Numbered from the stretch's first letter, positions 10,003-19,278 are shown. The stretch is DNA of 64,000 bases from Pseudomonadota bacterium (GCA_021325365.1 JAJPHF010000170.1:14756-78755), one strand, 5' to 3'. Numbers and translations: made by a program. The notes: generated by a model not told the origin, from the letters alone.

Positions 10003-10139
10003 TGTAGAGACAGCGGCACGGCAATAGGTGATAACAATCGCAGAAACATAGCACCAAAAAGGTGACCCCACCGCGCGGCGGCATGGGAGACAATGACTGC
10101 AGGTAACCGGCCGTGAGCCCACCCAAACGAGGAACGAAA

Positions 10140-10565
10140 ATGCCGACCAAGCGCCCGACGCGGGTGGCCCTGCTGTACCACGACCCGCTGCTGCGGGACA
10201 TCGTGGAGCATGTGTTCGGCCAAGCAGGCGACATCCAGCTTGTGGCCGAGCTGCCCGCCGCCGAGCTGCCGCTTGAGAAGCTGGTCGCCGCCGCCCCCGA
10301 CGTGGTGGTGATCGACCGCCGCACGATCGACACTGCCATGCCGGCAACCCTCAGCACGGTGCTTGCCACGCTGGCCGAGCGCCAGCCGGGCTTCCGCCTG
10401 ATCTCGCTGAGCCTGGCGGAGGCGCGCGTGACGGTGTTCAGCGGCTGGCAGATCAACGACCTCTCGGTCGACTCGTTGATGGCGTGCGTGCGGGGCGTCG
10501 AGCCGGCCAAGATCAGCGGGCCTGTGAGTCGCTCCCCACGCCAGCGCAACAGCGCGGCCGGCTAA
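10140..10565 (+). CDS. Degenerate receiver-domain protein heading the exopolysaccharide locus
   Basis: The 141-residue protein has the receiver fold: TRVALLYHDPLLRDIVEHVF, then DVVVIDRRTID with an Asp where the phospho-acceptor is expected. The acidic pair at the N-terminus is reduced to HD, and the conserved Lys near the C-terminus is absent (GWQINDLSVDSLMACVRG), so normal phosphorylation is doubtful. The ATG at 10140 follows GAGGAA by seven bases and is preferred over a GTG at 10113. It precedes the Wzc-like gene by 142 bases, suggesting a regulatory role in polysaccharide synthesis. That role is inference. Confidence 0.7.
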   Translation: MPTKRPTRVALLYHDPLLRDIVEHVFGQAGDIQLVAELPAAELPLEKLVAAAPDVVVIDRRTIDTAMPATLSTVLATLAERQPGFRLISLSLAEARVTVFSGWQINDLSVDSLMACVRGVEPAKISGPVSRSPRQRNSAAG

Positions 10566-10707
10566 GGGGCCGCGGCGCGTAGGCGCCGGCATCCTCGCCT
10601 AAGGTAGGCTGACCCTGAGCCGCGGGACCGATAGCTAGACGAAAAATGCCCCCTCGGGCGACAATCAACCTGCGTGGCGGCGCTCGACAGCGCCGAGGGG
10701 AGAGGCA

Positions 10708-12354
10708 ATGGACAGGCGACTTATCTGGCCCATGCTGCGGCGCTGGGGCTGGCTCATCATGGCCGGCACGCTCCTAGTGGGCGGCACCGCGTTCGTGGTG
10801 AGTTCACTCCTCCCCAAGACGTACACCGCCGTCGCCACGATCCTCGTGCAGCAGCAAAGCTCGTCCACCACGGGTGCCCAGACCAGCGACGTGCTTTACA
10901 GCCAGCAAATGGTCCGCACTTACGAGAGCATGATCCTCACCCAGCCGGTGCTCGAACAAGTCATCGCCGGCCTGGGCCTGAACACGACGACCGAAGAGCT
11001 AGCCAAGCATATCAGCACGCGTATCCCCCGCGAGACCGTGACGATCAAGATCATGGCCGACGACCACGACCCGAAGGCGGCGCAGCGCCTGGCGAACACG
11101 GTGGCGCAGACCTTCATGGAGCAGAACCGCCGGCTCTCGGTGGGCAACCTGACCAGCTCGAAGGAGACGCTAGCTCGCCAGATCGCCAAGCTCAGCGGGG
11201 ACATCGACAACACCGCGCAGCAAGTGGAGCGGCTGCGCTCCATCGTGGTCTCGGGCAACGGCACGCCGCAGGACACCGTGCTCCTCCAGCAGCTGCAGAC
11301 GGAGCTGTCGCAGAATCAGGTCACGTACTCGACCCTGCTCAAGAACATGCAGGAGATCGAGCTGTCCGAGTCGCGCGCCGCCGAGGGCCTGCGGCTGATC
11401 GAGCCGGCCGTCGAGCCAATCAAGCCGTCGAAGCCGAACGTGCCGCTGAACACCGGGGCGGGCGTGCTGGTCGGGCTCGTGCTCGGCATCGGCCTCGCGG
11501 CGCTGCTCCAGTATGCCGACGACACGGTGAAGGGCAACGAGGACACCAGCCGCGCGCTGGGCGTGCCGGTGCTCGGCGTGGTCGGCCAGTTCAAGACGAG
11601 CGAGGACCGCACCAAGGACCTGGTGACCGTCGAGGCGCCGCGCTCGGCCGCCTCGGAGAGCTACCGCACGGTGCGCACAAACGTGCAGTTCTCGTCGCTC
11701 GACGTGCCGGTGGGCAGTATCGTCGTCACCAGCGCGCAGAGCCGCGAGGGCAAGAGCACCGTGGCCGCGAACCTGGCCGTGACGATGGCCCAGGCGGGCA
11801 AGCGCGTGCTGCTCGTCGACGCCGACCTGCGCCGCCCGTCGCTCCACCGCTTGTTCGGCCTGTCGAACCGGCACGGTCTGACCGACCTACTGCTGGACGA
11901 CCGTCGCGCCGTCGAGGACCTGGCCCTCGACACGCACGTGCCCGGCCTGCAAGTGCTGCCGTCCGGCCCGCAGCCGCCGAATCCCTCGGAGGCGCTGGGC
12001 TCGCGGCGCATGCGCCAGGTGCTGGAGGAGATGCGCCAGATCGCGGACGTGGTGATTCTCGACAGCCCGCCGCTGCTGGCCGTGGCCGACGGCCTGGTGC
12101 TCGGCGCCACGGTGGACGCGGCGGTCCTGGTGGTGCGCAGCGGCAACACCCGCCGCACGCTCGCGCAGCGCGCGAAGGAACAGCTCGACCGCGTGGAGGC
12201 CCGCCTACTGGGCGTCGTCGTGAACGCCGCGCCGCGCCACGCGCAGGACGAAGGCTTCTACGCCCCGTACTACGTCGAGGGCGCCTTGCCCGTGAAGCAG
12301 AACGGCCACACCAGCCCGGCCGACGCTGCGAAGACCACCGCGTGGGAGGCCTAA
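10708..12354 (+). CDS. Polysaccharide co-polymerase with BY-type tyrosine kinase domain (Wzc-like)
   Basis: This protein controls chain length and export of polysaccharide and autophosphorylates on C-terminal tyrosines. The 548 residues hold an N-terminal Wzz domain bracketed by membrane helices at about 13-34 and 250-270, with an external helical part between. A cytoplasmic kinase follows, with Walker A SAQSREGKST (342-351), Walker A' VLLVDADLRRPSL (367-379) and Walker B VVILDSPPLL. The C-terminus has a short Tyr cluster (DEGFYAPYYVEG). GGGGAG precedes the ATG. Fusion of both domains in one chain is the Wzc arrangement. The next gene starts immediately after the stop (TAAATG), so the two are coupled. 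Confidence 0.93.
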   Translation: MDRRLIWPMLRRWGWLIMAGTLLVGGTAFVVSSLLPKTYTAVATILVQQQSSSTTGAQTSDVLYSQQMVRTYESMILTQPVLEQVIAGLGLNTTTEELAKHISTRIPRETVTIKIMADDHDPKAAQRLANTVAQTFMEQNRRLSVGNLTSSKETLARQIAKLSGDIDNTAQQVERLRSIVVSGNGTPQDTVLLQQLQTELSQNQVTYSTLLKNMQEIELSESRAAEGLRLIEPAVEPIKPSKPNVPLNTGAGVLVGLVLGIGLAALLQYADDTVKGNEDTSRALGVPVLGVVGQFKTSEDRTKDLVTVEAPRSAASESYRTVRTNVQFSSLDVPVGSIVVTSAQSREGKSTVAANLAVTMAQAGKRVLLVDADLRRPSLHRLFGLSNRHGLTDLLLDDRRAVEDLALDTHVPGLQVLPSGPQPPNPSEALGSRRMRQVLEEMRQIADVVILDSPPLLAVADGLVLGATVDAAVLVVRSGNTRRTLAQRAKEQLDRVEARLLGVVVNAAPRHAQDEGFYAPYYVEGALPVKQNGHTSPADAAKTTAWEA

Positions 12355-13110
12355 ATGATGGCGACAGCGCGGGTGGGGGACCGCGAGACGCGCGACGCGG
12401 CCCCCGTCCTGGCCCCCGCCGCCGGCCCGCCGGCCGACTGGCGTGCCGCCTTCGCGCCACAGCGCGCGGCGTTCGCGCAGCAGCACGACAGTCCTAGCTG
12501 GCAGCGGGACGAATTGGCCAAGCGCGCGCTCGACCTGCTGGGCGCGGCGGCGCTGCTGCTCGTGCTGGCGCCGTTGCTCGCGGTGGTGGCGCTGCTGGTC
12601 AAGCTCGACTCGCGTGGCCCGGTGCTGTTCCGCCAGCAGCGCGTGGGGCGGGGCGGCCGGCCGTTCGTCTGCTTGAAGTTCCGCTCGATGCGCATGGACG
12701 CCGACCAGAAGGTCCACGCCGCCTACGTCGCCGAGCGCATCCGGCAGGGGCTGCCGCTCCTGAAGCTCCAGGCCGACCCCCGCATCACGCGCGTGGGGCG
12801 GTTCCTGCGCGCCACGAGCATCGACGAGCTACCGCAGCTCTGGAACGTGCTGTGCGGCCAGATGAGCCTGGTCGGGCCGCGGCCGGCGATGGCGTACGAG
12901 GTCGAGCTGTACGACGCGGCGCAGCGCCAGCGGCTGCTGGTCAAGCCGGGCATCACCGGCCTGGCGCAGGTCTACTCCCGCGGCAAGGGCACGCTCAACG
13001 AGTACGTCGGCCACGACCTGGAGTACGTGGCACGGCGGAACGTCTGGCTCGACCTGAAGATCCTGCTCATCACCCTGCCGGCCGTGCTGCGGGGGCACGG
13101 CGCCGCCTAG
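12355..13110 (+). CDS. Initiating sugar transferase (polyprenyl-phosphate glycosyl-1-phosphate transferase)
   Basis: The 251-residue protein transfers the first sugar-1-phosphate to undecaprenyl phosphate at the membrane and so begins the repeat unit. After a disordered 55-residue start there is one membrane helix ([20 protein letters not shown]), then the bacterial sugar transferase core: [58 protein letters not shown] and [10 protein letters not shown]. It belongs to the short WcaJ/ExoY-like form. It starts one base after the Wzc-like stop and has no ribosome site of its own, consistent with coupling. The sugar specificity cannot be read from sequence. Confidence 0.93.
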   Translation: MMATARVGDRETRDAAPVLAPAAGPPADWRAAFAPQRAAFAQQHDSPSWQRDELAKRALDLLGAAALLLVLAPLLAVVALLVKLDSRGPVLFRQQRVGRGGRPFVCLKFRSMRMDADQKVHAAYVAERIRQGLPLLKLQADPRITRVGRFLRATSIDELPQLWNVLCGQMSLVGPRPAMAYEVELYDAAQRQRLLVKPGITGLAQVYSRGKGTLNEYVGHDLEYVARRNVWLDLKILLITLPAVLRGHGAA

Positions 13111-13145
13111 CCACGCGACTACCACTGGGCACCACGGGAGACGGC

Positions 13146-14288
13146 ATGGAGGCAAGCACGACGGGCGTGGCGACGAGCATCGCGCCGGGCGGCCGCCCCA
13201 CGCCCGCGGCCCGCGCGCGCGTCGGCGTGGTCGGCGCGGGCTACTGGGGCCCGAAGCTGATCCGCAACTTCGCGGCGCTGCCCGAGGCGGAGCTACGCGC
13301 CGTCTGCGACCTCGACCGCACGCGGCTGCAAGAGGTCGGCGAGCAGTACCCGGACGTCCAGCTCACGACCGACTACGCCGCCATGCTGGCCGGCGAGGTC
13401 GACGCCGTCGCCATCGCGACGCCCGTGAACACACACTACCAACTGGTCAAGCAAGCGCTCCTCGCGGGCAAGCACGCGATCGTCGAGAAGCCGCTCACCG
13501 CCAACCTGCGCCAGGCCGCCGAGCTGGTGGCGCTCGCGGAGGAGCGCAACTTGATGCTCATGGTGGGCCACACGTTTCTGTTCGAGCCGGCCGTCGAGGC
13601 GCTGCGCGACCTGACACGGCGCGGCGAGCTGGGCGACATCTGGCACATCACGACGCGCCGCTTGAATCTCGGTCTGTTTCGCCCCGACGTGAACGTGCTG
13701 TGGGACCTCGCGCCGCACGACATCTCCATCTTGCTGGAAGTACTCGGCACCAAGCCGACCGCGGTGAGCGCGCGAGGAGCGGCGCACGTGCAGCCCGGCA
13801 TCCAGGACGTGGCCTACGTCGAGCTGCGCTTCCCCGGCGACGTGATGGCCCACGTCCACGTCAGCTGGCTCGATCCCGGCAAGGTCCGCCGCATGACCGT
13901 GGTCGGCAGCCAGAAGATGGCTGTCTACGACGACACTGAGCCGGAGAAGCTGCTCGTCTACGACCGCGCCGTGGTGCCGATCGAAACCGATGAGGACGAG
14001 GGGGCGCCGGACCTGCTCTACCGCTTCGGCGACGCCACCAGCATCCCGCTGCCCGCCGCCGAGCCACTGCGCCGCCAGTGCGCCTATTTCGTCGAGTGCG
14101 TGCGCACGGGCGCGCGGCCGCGGAAGTACGGCCGCGAGGGCATGGCGATCGTCCGCATTCTGGAGCAGGCGGATCACTCCATGCAGCACCACGGCCACCG
14201 TGCCGAGCTACGCTGGGACGACGAGGGCCGTTACGCGCTGCCGGCCCACGCCGCGGCGTCGGCTCCCTGGGAGCAGGCGGTTGGCTGA
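13146..14288 (+). CDS. Gfo/Idh/MocA-family NAD(P)-dependent sugar dehydrogenase, paralogue 1
   Basis: The 380-residue protein has an N-terminal Rossmann fold (VGVVGAGYWGPKLIRNFAAL), the EKPL loop (HAIVEKPLTANLRQAAEL) and the family C-terminal domain (DLAPHDISILLEVLG). It resembles WbpB/WlbA enzymes, which oxidise a UDP-N-acetyl-glucosaminuronate at C3 before transamination. A DegT aminotransferase (16620) and a WbpD-like acetyltransferase (37601) in this window would fit that pathway, but the assignment is inference. A second copy lies at 15283, and a 204-base stretch of the two is nearly identical. Its stop overlaps the next gene start (TTGGCTGA). Confidence 0.88.
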   Translation: MEASTTGVATSIAPGGRPTPAARARVGVVGAGYWGPKLIRNFAALPEAELRAVCDLDRTRLQEVGEQYPDVQLTTDYAAMLAGEVDAVAIATPVNTHYQLVKQALLAGKHAIVEKPLTANLRQAAELVALAEERNLMLMVGHTFLFEPAVEALRDLTRRGELGDIWHITTRRLNLGLFRPDVNVLWDLAPHDISILLEVLGTKPTAVSARGAAHVQPGIQDVAYVELRFPGDVMAHVHVSWLDPGKVRRMTVVGSQKMAVYDDTEPEKLLVYDRAVVPIETDEDEGAPDLLYRFGDATSIPLPAAEPLRRQCAYFVECVRTGARPRKYGREGMAIVRILEQADHSMQHHGHRAELRWDDEGRYALPAHAAASAPWEQAVG

Positions 14289-15084
14289 GGCCAGTCCCCC
14301 GGAGCCCGCCGCCTGGGCCGCGGACTTCAGCTACGCCTATTTCCGGCGGCTGCTGCAGACCGCCCAGGCCCACTTCGACGTCCATCCCCTGGCCGAAGCC
14401 CCCGCGGCGCTGGCCGCCGGGGGGCGCCCCAAGCTCCTCCTGCGCCACGACGTCGACGTCTCGCTGGAGCGGGCGCTGCGCCTCGCCGAGATCGAGCGCC
14501 CGCTCGGGGTGCGCGCCACCTACATGGTGATGACCAACTCGCCGCTGTACGACGTGGACGCGCCCGCGGCGCGCGCCATCCTGGCCCGGCTAGCGGCGCT
14601 GGGGCACGAGATCGGCCTGCACTTCGACTTCGCGACGCCCGCCCAACGCGCCGACGGCGCCACCGTGAGCGCCCTCGAGCCCGCGATCGCGGCGGCCTGC
14701 GCGCGGCTGGAGGCCGCCAGCGGCCAGCCGGTGCGCTCGCTGTCGTTTCACCGGCCGCTGCCGCAGTTCCTGCGCGGGCCATCCCGCGTGGCCGGGCGCG
14801 TGAACGCCTATGCGCGCGAGCTGATGGACTGGTACCTCTCGGACTCCGGCGGACGCTGGCGGGAGGGCGAGCCGCTGCCGATGCTGGCGCACCCCACGCG
14901 CCCGGCACTGCAATTGCTCATGCACCCCATCTGGTGGAGCGAGCGGCATCAGGCGCCGCCAGACCGCCTGGATACGTTCTTCACGGAGGCGACGGCCGGG
15001 CTGTCGCCGGCCGCGCGGGCGCGCTACGATACGACGCTCGGCGAGCACATCCAGGTGTGGCGGCGCGGCGCGCGGCGCGGGTAG
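14281..15084 (+). CDS. Polysaccharide-deacetylase-like protein
   Basis: The 267-residue protein has the metal-binding pattern of the NodB-like fold: LLRHDVDVSLERAL (paired Asp residues), GVRATYMVMTNSP, GHEIGLHFDF and, near the C-terminus, LMHPIWW. It probably removes an acetyl group from a sugar or a lipid-linked intermediate, and no signal peptide is seen, so it would act in the cytoplasm. I use TTG at 14281, with GGGAG 7 bases upstream and a four-codon overlap with the preceding dehydrogenase. It could instead be a glycosyl hydrolase of a related fold. Confidence 0.7.
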   Translation: MAEASPPEPAAWAADFSYAYFRRLLQTAQAHFDVHPLAEAPAALAAGGRPKLLLRHDVDVSLERALRLAEIERPLGVRATYMVMTNSPLYDVDAPAARAILARLAALGHEIGLHFDFATPAQRADGATVSALEPAIAAACARLEAASGQPVRSLSFHRPLPQFLRGPSRVAGRVNAYARELMDWYLSDSGGRWREGEPLPMLAHPTRPALQLLMHPIWWSERHQAPPDRLDTFFTEATAGLSPAARARYDTTLGEHIQVWRRGARRG

Positions 15085-15107
15085 GGGCCGGGCGGCGGCA
15101 GCCGGGT

Positions 15108-15140
15108 CAACCGATCGGATGATGGCCGGTCGTCCGGTTG
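15108..15140. promoter_or_regulatory. Palindromic intergenic motif, copy B
   Basis: The motif is CAACCGATCGGATGATGG followed by CCGGTCGTCCGGTTG. The outer CAACCG/CGGTTG arms pair and the core matches copies A and C. It lies about 140 bases before the dehydrogenase at 15283. Confidence 0.5.
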
Positions 15141-15282
15141 GCGGCGCGGCGTCAACCGGAGGATCAGCGGCTCCCCGACAGAAATGGGCCAAAATATGCC
15201 GTCAATCAGGCGATGGCGCGCGCGCGGGCCTGGGTTGAGAATTGGTTTGGGGAATGCAAGACCGCCCAGGGGAGAGTGCGAC

Positions 15283-16455
15283 ATGACCAGCACGACGAGC
15301 GTGGCGGCGAACGTCGTCCCGAGCCAAGCGCTCCCGCCGCAGCCCGCGACTCGCACCGTGCGCGTGGGGGTGGTGGGCGCGGGCTATTGGGGCCCCAACC
15401 TCATTCGCAACTTCGCGGCGCTGCCCGACGTCGCGCTGGCCATGATCTGTGATCTCGACCCCAAGCGCCTGCACGCGGTCGGCGAACACTACCCCGACGT
15501 GGCGCTCACGACCAACTACCAGGACCTGCTCGACAGCGACCTGGACGCGATTGCCATCGCCACGCCCGTCAAGACGCATTACAGCCTGGTGAAGCAGGCG
15601 CTGCTCGCGGGCAAGCACGTGCTGGTCGAGAAGCCGCTCACGGCGAACGTCCGCCAGGCTGCGGAGCTGGTCTCGCTCGCCGCGGAGCGCAACCTCCTCC
15701 TCATGGTGGACCATACGATGGTGCTCTCGCCCGCCGTGCAGAAGCTGTGCGAGCTGGTGCGCGCCGGCGAGTTGGGCGAGATCTGGCACATCTCGATGGA
15801 GCGCCTGGCGCTGGGCCTGTTCCGCCGCGACGTGAACGTGCTGTGGGACCTCGCGCCGCACGACATCTCCATCTTGCTGGAAGTGCTCGGCACCGAGCCG
15901 ACCGCGGTGAGCGCGCGGGGGGCGGCGCACGTGCAGCCCGGCATCCAGGACGTGGCCTACGTCGAGCTGCGCTTCCCCGGCGACGTCATGGCCCACGTCC
16001 ACGTGAGCTGGCTCGATCCCGGCAAGGTGCGCTCCATGACGGTCATCGGCAGCAAGAAGATGGCCGTCCTCGACGACGTGGCCGAGGACAAGCTCACCGT
16101 GTACGATCGCGGGGTGGATTCCGTCGAGGCGAACGGCCGCGCGCAGCTGGTCTACCGCTTCGGCGAGGGCGAGCGCGTGGGGCTGCCGAAGGAGGAGCCG
16201 CTGCGGCGCCAGTGCGCGGAGTTCGTGAGCTGCATCGCCAGCGGGGAGTGGCCTGCCGCCTATGCCGAACAGGGGCTGAACGTGGTACGCATACTAGAGC
16301 AGGCCGATCGGTCGCTCCAGAACAGCGGGCATCGCGAGGCGCTGGGCTGGGACGCGGCGGGCTGGCGCGACGCGCTCGCGCCGGTCGCTCACGAGACACC
16401 TGCCGCGCGGTGGCCGCGCCCGGTCGAGGTGTTGGCGCAGCGCCGAGCGAGCTAG
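15283..16455 (+). CDS. Gfo/Idh/MocA-family NAD(P)-dependent sugar dehydrogenase, paralogue 2
   Basis: The 390-residue protein is a close paralogue of the gene at 13146, with the same Rossmann start (VGVVGAGYWGPNLIRNFAAL), EKPL loop (HVLVEKPLTANVRQAAEL) and C-terminal domain. The ATG at 15283 is preceded by GGGGAGAG; an upstream in-frame start at 15184 would add 33 unsupported residues. Between 15829 and 16032 it differs from paralogue 1 at only 7 of 204 bases, although the flanks are much more diverged. One paralogue may act on a different nucleotide sugar. A separate promoter is likely, because a 198-base gap with palindromic motif B precedes it. Confidence 0.88.
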   Translation: MTSTTSVAANVVPSQALPPQPATRTVRVGVVGAGYWGPNLIRNFAALPDVALAMICDLDPKRLHAVGEHYPDVALTTNYQDLLDSDLDAIAIATPVKTHYSLVKQALLAGKHVLVEKPLTANVRQAAELVSLAAERNLLLMVDHTMVLSPAVQKLCELVRAGELGEIWHISMERLALGLFRRDVNVLWDLAPHDISILLEVLGTEPTAVSARGAAHVQPGIQDVAYVELRFPGDVMAHVHVSWLDPGKVRSMTVIGSKKMAVLDDVAEDKLTVYDRGVDSVEANGRAQLVYRFGEGERVGLPKEEPLRRQCAEFVSCIASGEWPAAYAEQGLNVVRILEQADRSLQNSGHREALGWDAAGWRDALAPVAHETPAARWPRPVEVLAQRRAS

Positions 16456-16492
16456 TGTCGTGTTAAGCGTGAATTGCTAATCTGTTGGCAGA
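16456..16492. repeat. Half-copy of a dispersed palindromic element
   Basis: The sequence GTGAATTGCTAATCTGTTGGCAG (split here as GTGAATTGCTAATC and TGTTGGCAG) resembles one arm of the elements at 50510-50565 and 54084-54123. The matching second arm is missing. Confidence 0.4.
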
Positions 16493-16619
16493 CGCCGCCA
16501 AGCGATTATCGTTGACTGGCCGCTAGCCCGCGGGAGAGCCTCTCGCGTCGACGGAGGGAACCTGGGACGCCGGGGATGAGCCCCGCGCCCCGACGATCAC
16601 CGCGCAGATGGGATGACGA

Positions 16620-17753
16620 ATGGTGCAGACCGAGCCGCGCACTTCTATGCAGGTGCCCCTGGTCGATCTCCGCGTGCAGTACCAGGCGCTCAAGGACGAG
16701 ATTCTCGCCGCCGTGGCCGACGTGTTCGAGGGCATGCAGCTGTTCCTCGGCCCGAACGTCCGGGCCTTCGAGGAGGAGTTCGCGGCCTACTGTCGCGCCC
16801 AGGACGCCATCGGCGTCGGCTCGGGCACCGACGCGCTGATCCTCGGCCTGCGCGCCGCCGACGTGGGCCCTGGCGACGAGGTCATCACCGTCTCGCACAC
16901 CTTCTTTGCCGACACCGAGGCCATCGCGCTGGTGGGCGCCACGCCCGTGTTCGTGGATGTCGAGCCCGACACCTGGAACCTCGATCCCGGCAAGCTGGAG
17001 GCGGCGATCACCCCGCGCACCAAGGCGATCATCCCCGTCCACCTCTGTGGCCAGCCGGCGGACATGGCGCCGATCCTGGAGATCGCGCGCCGGCACAAGT
17101 TGTTCGTGCTGGAGGACGCCTGCCAGGCCCACGGCGCCGAGTACCGCGGCCAGCGCGTCGGCGCGATCGGTGACGCTGCCGTGTTCAGCTTCTACTGCTC
17201 GAAGAACCTTGGCGGCTTCGGCGAGGGCGGCGCGCTGACCACCAACGACGCACAGCTCGCGGCGCGCGTCCGCCGCCTGCGCGACCACGGCTCCGACCGC
17301 CGCTACGAGCACGCCGAGATCGGCACGAACGCGCGCCTCGACGAGGTGCAGGCGGCCATCCTGCGGGTGAAGCTGCGCCACCTCGACGCCTGGAACGCGC
17401 ACCGCCAGGCGAACGCCGCGGCCTACGGCGAGGCGCTGGCGGGCACTGGCCTGGAGCTACCGACCGTGCGCCCCGACCGCACCCACGTCTACCATCTCTA
17501 CGTCGTGCAAGGCCCGCGCCGCGACGCGCTCAAGGACTACCTGGGCGAGCGCGGCATCGCGACCGGCGTCCACTATCCCATCCCCGGCCATCTCCAGCCC
17601 GCCGCGAAGCGATGGTCCCGGGGGCCGGGCTCGCTGCCCGTGACCGAGCGGCTCGCCGGGCGGGTACTGTCGCTCCCGATGTACCCGGAGCTGTCGCGCG
17701 AGCAGATCCTTTACGTGGCGGACACCATCCGCGGCTTCTACGCGGCCGGCTGA
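16620..17753 (+). CDS. DegT/DnrJ/EryC1/StrS-family PLP-dependent sugar aminotransferase
   Basis: The 377-residue enzyme transfers an amino group from glutamate to a keto nucleotide sugar. Marks are VPLVDLRVQYQAL at the start, the cofactor loop GVGSGTDALILGLRA, VSHTFFADTEAI, EDACQAHGAEYRG, and the PLP-binding Lys195 in FSFYCSKNLGGFGEGG. The glycine-rich context and the SKNLG motif place it near WbpE/WlbC enzymes, which act after a WbpB-type dehydrogenase; two of those lie just upstream. The ATG has only a weak ribosome site. It is 13 bases before the polymerase gene and is probably in the same transcript. Confidence 0.92.
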   Translation: MVQTEPRTSMQVPLVDLRVQYQALKDEILAAVADVFEGMQLFLGPNVRAFEEEFAAYCRAQDAIGVGSGTDALILGLRAADVGPGDEVITVSHTFFADTEAIALVGATPVFVDVEPDTWNLDPGKLEAAITPRTKAIIPVHLCGQPADMAPILEIARRHKLFVLEDACQAHGAEYRGQRVGAIGDAAVFSFYCSKNLGGFGEGGALTTNDAQLAARVRRLRDHGSDRRYEHAEIGTNARLDEVQAAILRVKLRHLDAWNAHRQANAAAYGEALAGTGLELPTVRPDRTHVYHLYVVQGPRRDALKDYLGERGIATGVHYPIPGHLQPAAKRWSRGPGSLPVTERLAGRVLSLPMYPELSREQILYVADTIRGFYAAG

Positions 17754-17766
17754 GCGGGAGCGACTG

Positions 17767-19278
17767 ATGGCCCTGCGGACGCGCTCTCCGGCGCTCGCCT
17801 ACCCCTGGGACGACGCGGTCGCGGAGCGCCGCTTCGCGCTCCCGCGGCCCTGTGCGCTCGTCCCGGGCGGACCGCTCGGCCTGCTCGCCTGCGTGCTGGT
17901 GGCGCTGGCGCTCGGCGTGGTGGCGGCCCTGCAGCCGGTGCTCGCGCTGGCGGGCGTGGCGGGGGCGCTCGTCTTCGCCTGGACGATGGCCAAGCCGGTG
18001 CGCGGCGCCTACCTGATGGTGCTGCTCGTGCCCCTCGTCGTGGGCCTGGGGCGCGGCCGGTTCGTGCCGGTCCTGCGGCCGAACGAGGCGCTGATCCTCT
18101 TCCTGCTCGGCGTGGCGATCCTCTCTGGGACGTTCGGCAAGACGGCCGGGCGCGTGCGCCTCGGGCCGATGACGGGCGTTGACCGCGCCTTCGCGCTGCT
18201 GTTCATCGCCGGCTCGCTGCTACCGCTCGTCGTGCAGCTGTTCCGCAGCGACAAGCCGACCGTCGAGGACACCTTCCAGCTCCTGTCGCTCATCAAGTAC
18301 TACGTCGGCTACCGGCTGCTGCTGGCCGTGGTGCGAGACGACCGGCAGATGCTCACGGCGACGAAGCTGATGGTCGCCGCCAGCGCGATCGTCGCGATCG
18401 TCGGCATCATGCAGTACGGCCGCATCTTCAACATGCAGGAGATCCTGGCCGGCCTGTACGATTCGGGCCAGGTGCAGCAGTCCCTCGACGTGCGCCGCGC
18501 CACCTCGACGCTCGGCGTGTGGCAGGCGCTGGCCGACTACATGGCCGTCCACGCGGCCCTGTGCATGGGGCTGCTGGCGGCGCGCGTGCCGGGCGGCCGC
18601 GGCCTGCCGGCGCCGCACGCCATCCGCGGCTGCTGGCGCTGGGCCTTGATCGGCGCGCTGTTCGTCGCCATCGCCGGCGCGCTGGCGACCGCGACGCTGA
18701 CGGCGGTGCTGGCCCTGGTGCTCGCGCTCGGCATGATGGCGGCCTTCGGGGGCTATCTCCGCCGCGCGGTGCTCTGGGCGATCCCCGTCACCCTCTTGGC
18801 AGCCATCGTCTTCTGGCCGGCGGTCCAGGAGCGCTGGGACTACCAGTTCACGAGCTGGGGCGCGAGCGGCGACATGCCGGTGACCTGGGAGTACCGCATC
18901 ACCAACCTGACGACGATCTTCTGGCCCGCCGTGGAGAACGACCTGCTGCTCGGCGTGGCGCCCAGCGTGTCGCCCGACCTCGCCTGGCAGTTCCCCGAGA
19001 ACCAGCAGATGTACCTGCTGTACCAGGGCGGCTTGATCTACGTCGCGGCCTACTTCATCTTCATGTGGGTGGTCTTGCGCGCCAGCTGGCGCTTCCTCAA
19101 GCGCCTCGACGGCCCGGCGCTCGCCGTCGGGCGCGCGGCCTTCATCGCCTGGACGCTGATGCTCGTGCTGGGACTGTTCGACACGCACCTGACGATGGCC
19201 GGCGAGGCCGACGCCGCCTGGACGCTGCTCGCCCTGGCGACCGGCGCGGCCGCCCGCGCGGCCGGCGAGCCGGCCTGA
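17767..19278 (+). CDS. O-antigen polymerase/ligase-like membrane protein (Wzy-like)
   Basis: The 503-residue protein has about ten to twelve hydrophobic helices, starting at about residue 35, with a cytoplasmic head of about 30 residues. A long outer loop (about residues 355-420: WDYQFTSWGASGDMPVTWEY, NDLLLGVAPSVSPDLAWQFP) is typical of Wzy_C/RfaL polymerases. It would join repeat units outside the membrane. It is encoded between the aminotransferase and a glycosyltransferase, overlapping the latter by one base (TGATG). Sequence alone does not separate polymerase from ligase; the locus context favours a polymerase. Confidence 0.82.
   Translation: MALRTRSPALAYPWDDAVAERRFALPRPCALVPGGPLGLLACVLVALALGVVAALQPVLALAGVAGALVFAWTMAKPVRGAYLMVLLVPLVVGLGRGRFVPVLRPNEALILFLLGVAILSGTFGKTAGRVRLGPMTGVDRAFALLFIAGSLLPLVVQLFRSDKPTVEDTFQLLSLIKYYVGYRLLLAVVRDDRQMLTATKLMVAASAIVAIVGIMQYGRIFNMQEILAGLYDSGQVQQSLDVRRATSTLGVWQALADYMAVHAALCMGLLAARVPGGRGLPAPHAIRGCWRWALIGALFVAIAGALATATLTAVLALVLALGMMAAFGGYLRRAVLWAIPVTLLAAIVFWPAVQERWDYQFTSWGASGDMPVTWEYRITNLTTIFWPAVENDLLLGVAPSVSPDLAWQFPENQQMYLLYQGGLIYVAAYFIFMWVVLRASWRFLKRLDGPALAVGRAAFIAWTLMLVLGLFDTHLTMAGEADAAWTLLALATGAAARAAGEPA

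Larger units (their letters stand above)
9764..10139. other. Intergenic region with two hairpins and an AT-richer leader
   Basis: This 376-base gap holds a terminator-like hairpin (9922-9959), a palindromic motif shared with two other gaps (9972-10002), and then a stretch of about 110 bases that is clearly less GC-rich than its surroundings (10010-10120). The last part includes a CACC-AAAAA-GGTG hairpin at about 10051-10064 and GCAGGTAACCGGCCGTG just before the gene. It may be a structured leader of the exopolysaccharide operon. I could not match it to a known riboswitch. Confidence 0.5.

Noticed and set aside
10010..10139. Cyclic-di-GMP or cyclic-di-AMP riboswitch
   Set aside because: Pieces such as GGTAACCGG look similar, but the conserved cores are absent; kept only as a possible structured leader.
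12852..13145. In-frame upstream extension of the dehydrogenase at 13146
   Set aside because: It lies fully inside the sugar transferase gene in another frame; ATG at 13146 begins the real N-terminus.
13990..14280. Upstream extension of the deacetylase-like gene
   Set aside because: It overlaps the well-supported dehydrogenase gene; the TTG at 14281 has a ribosome site.
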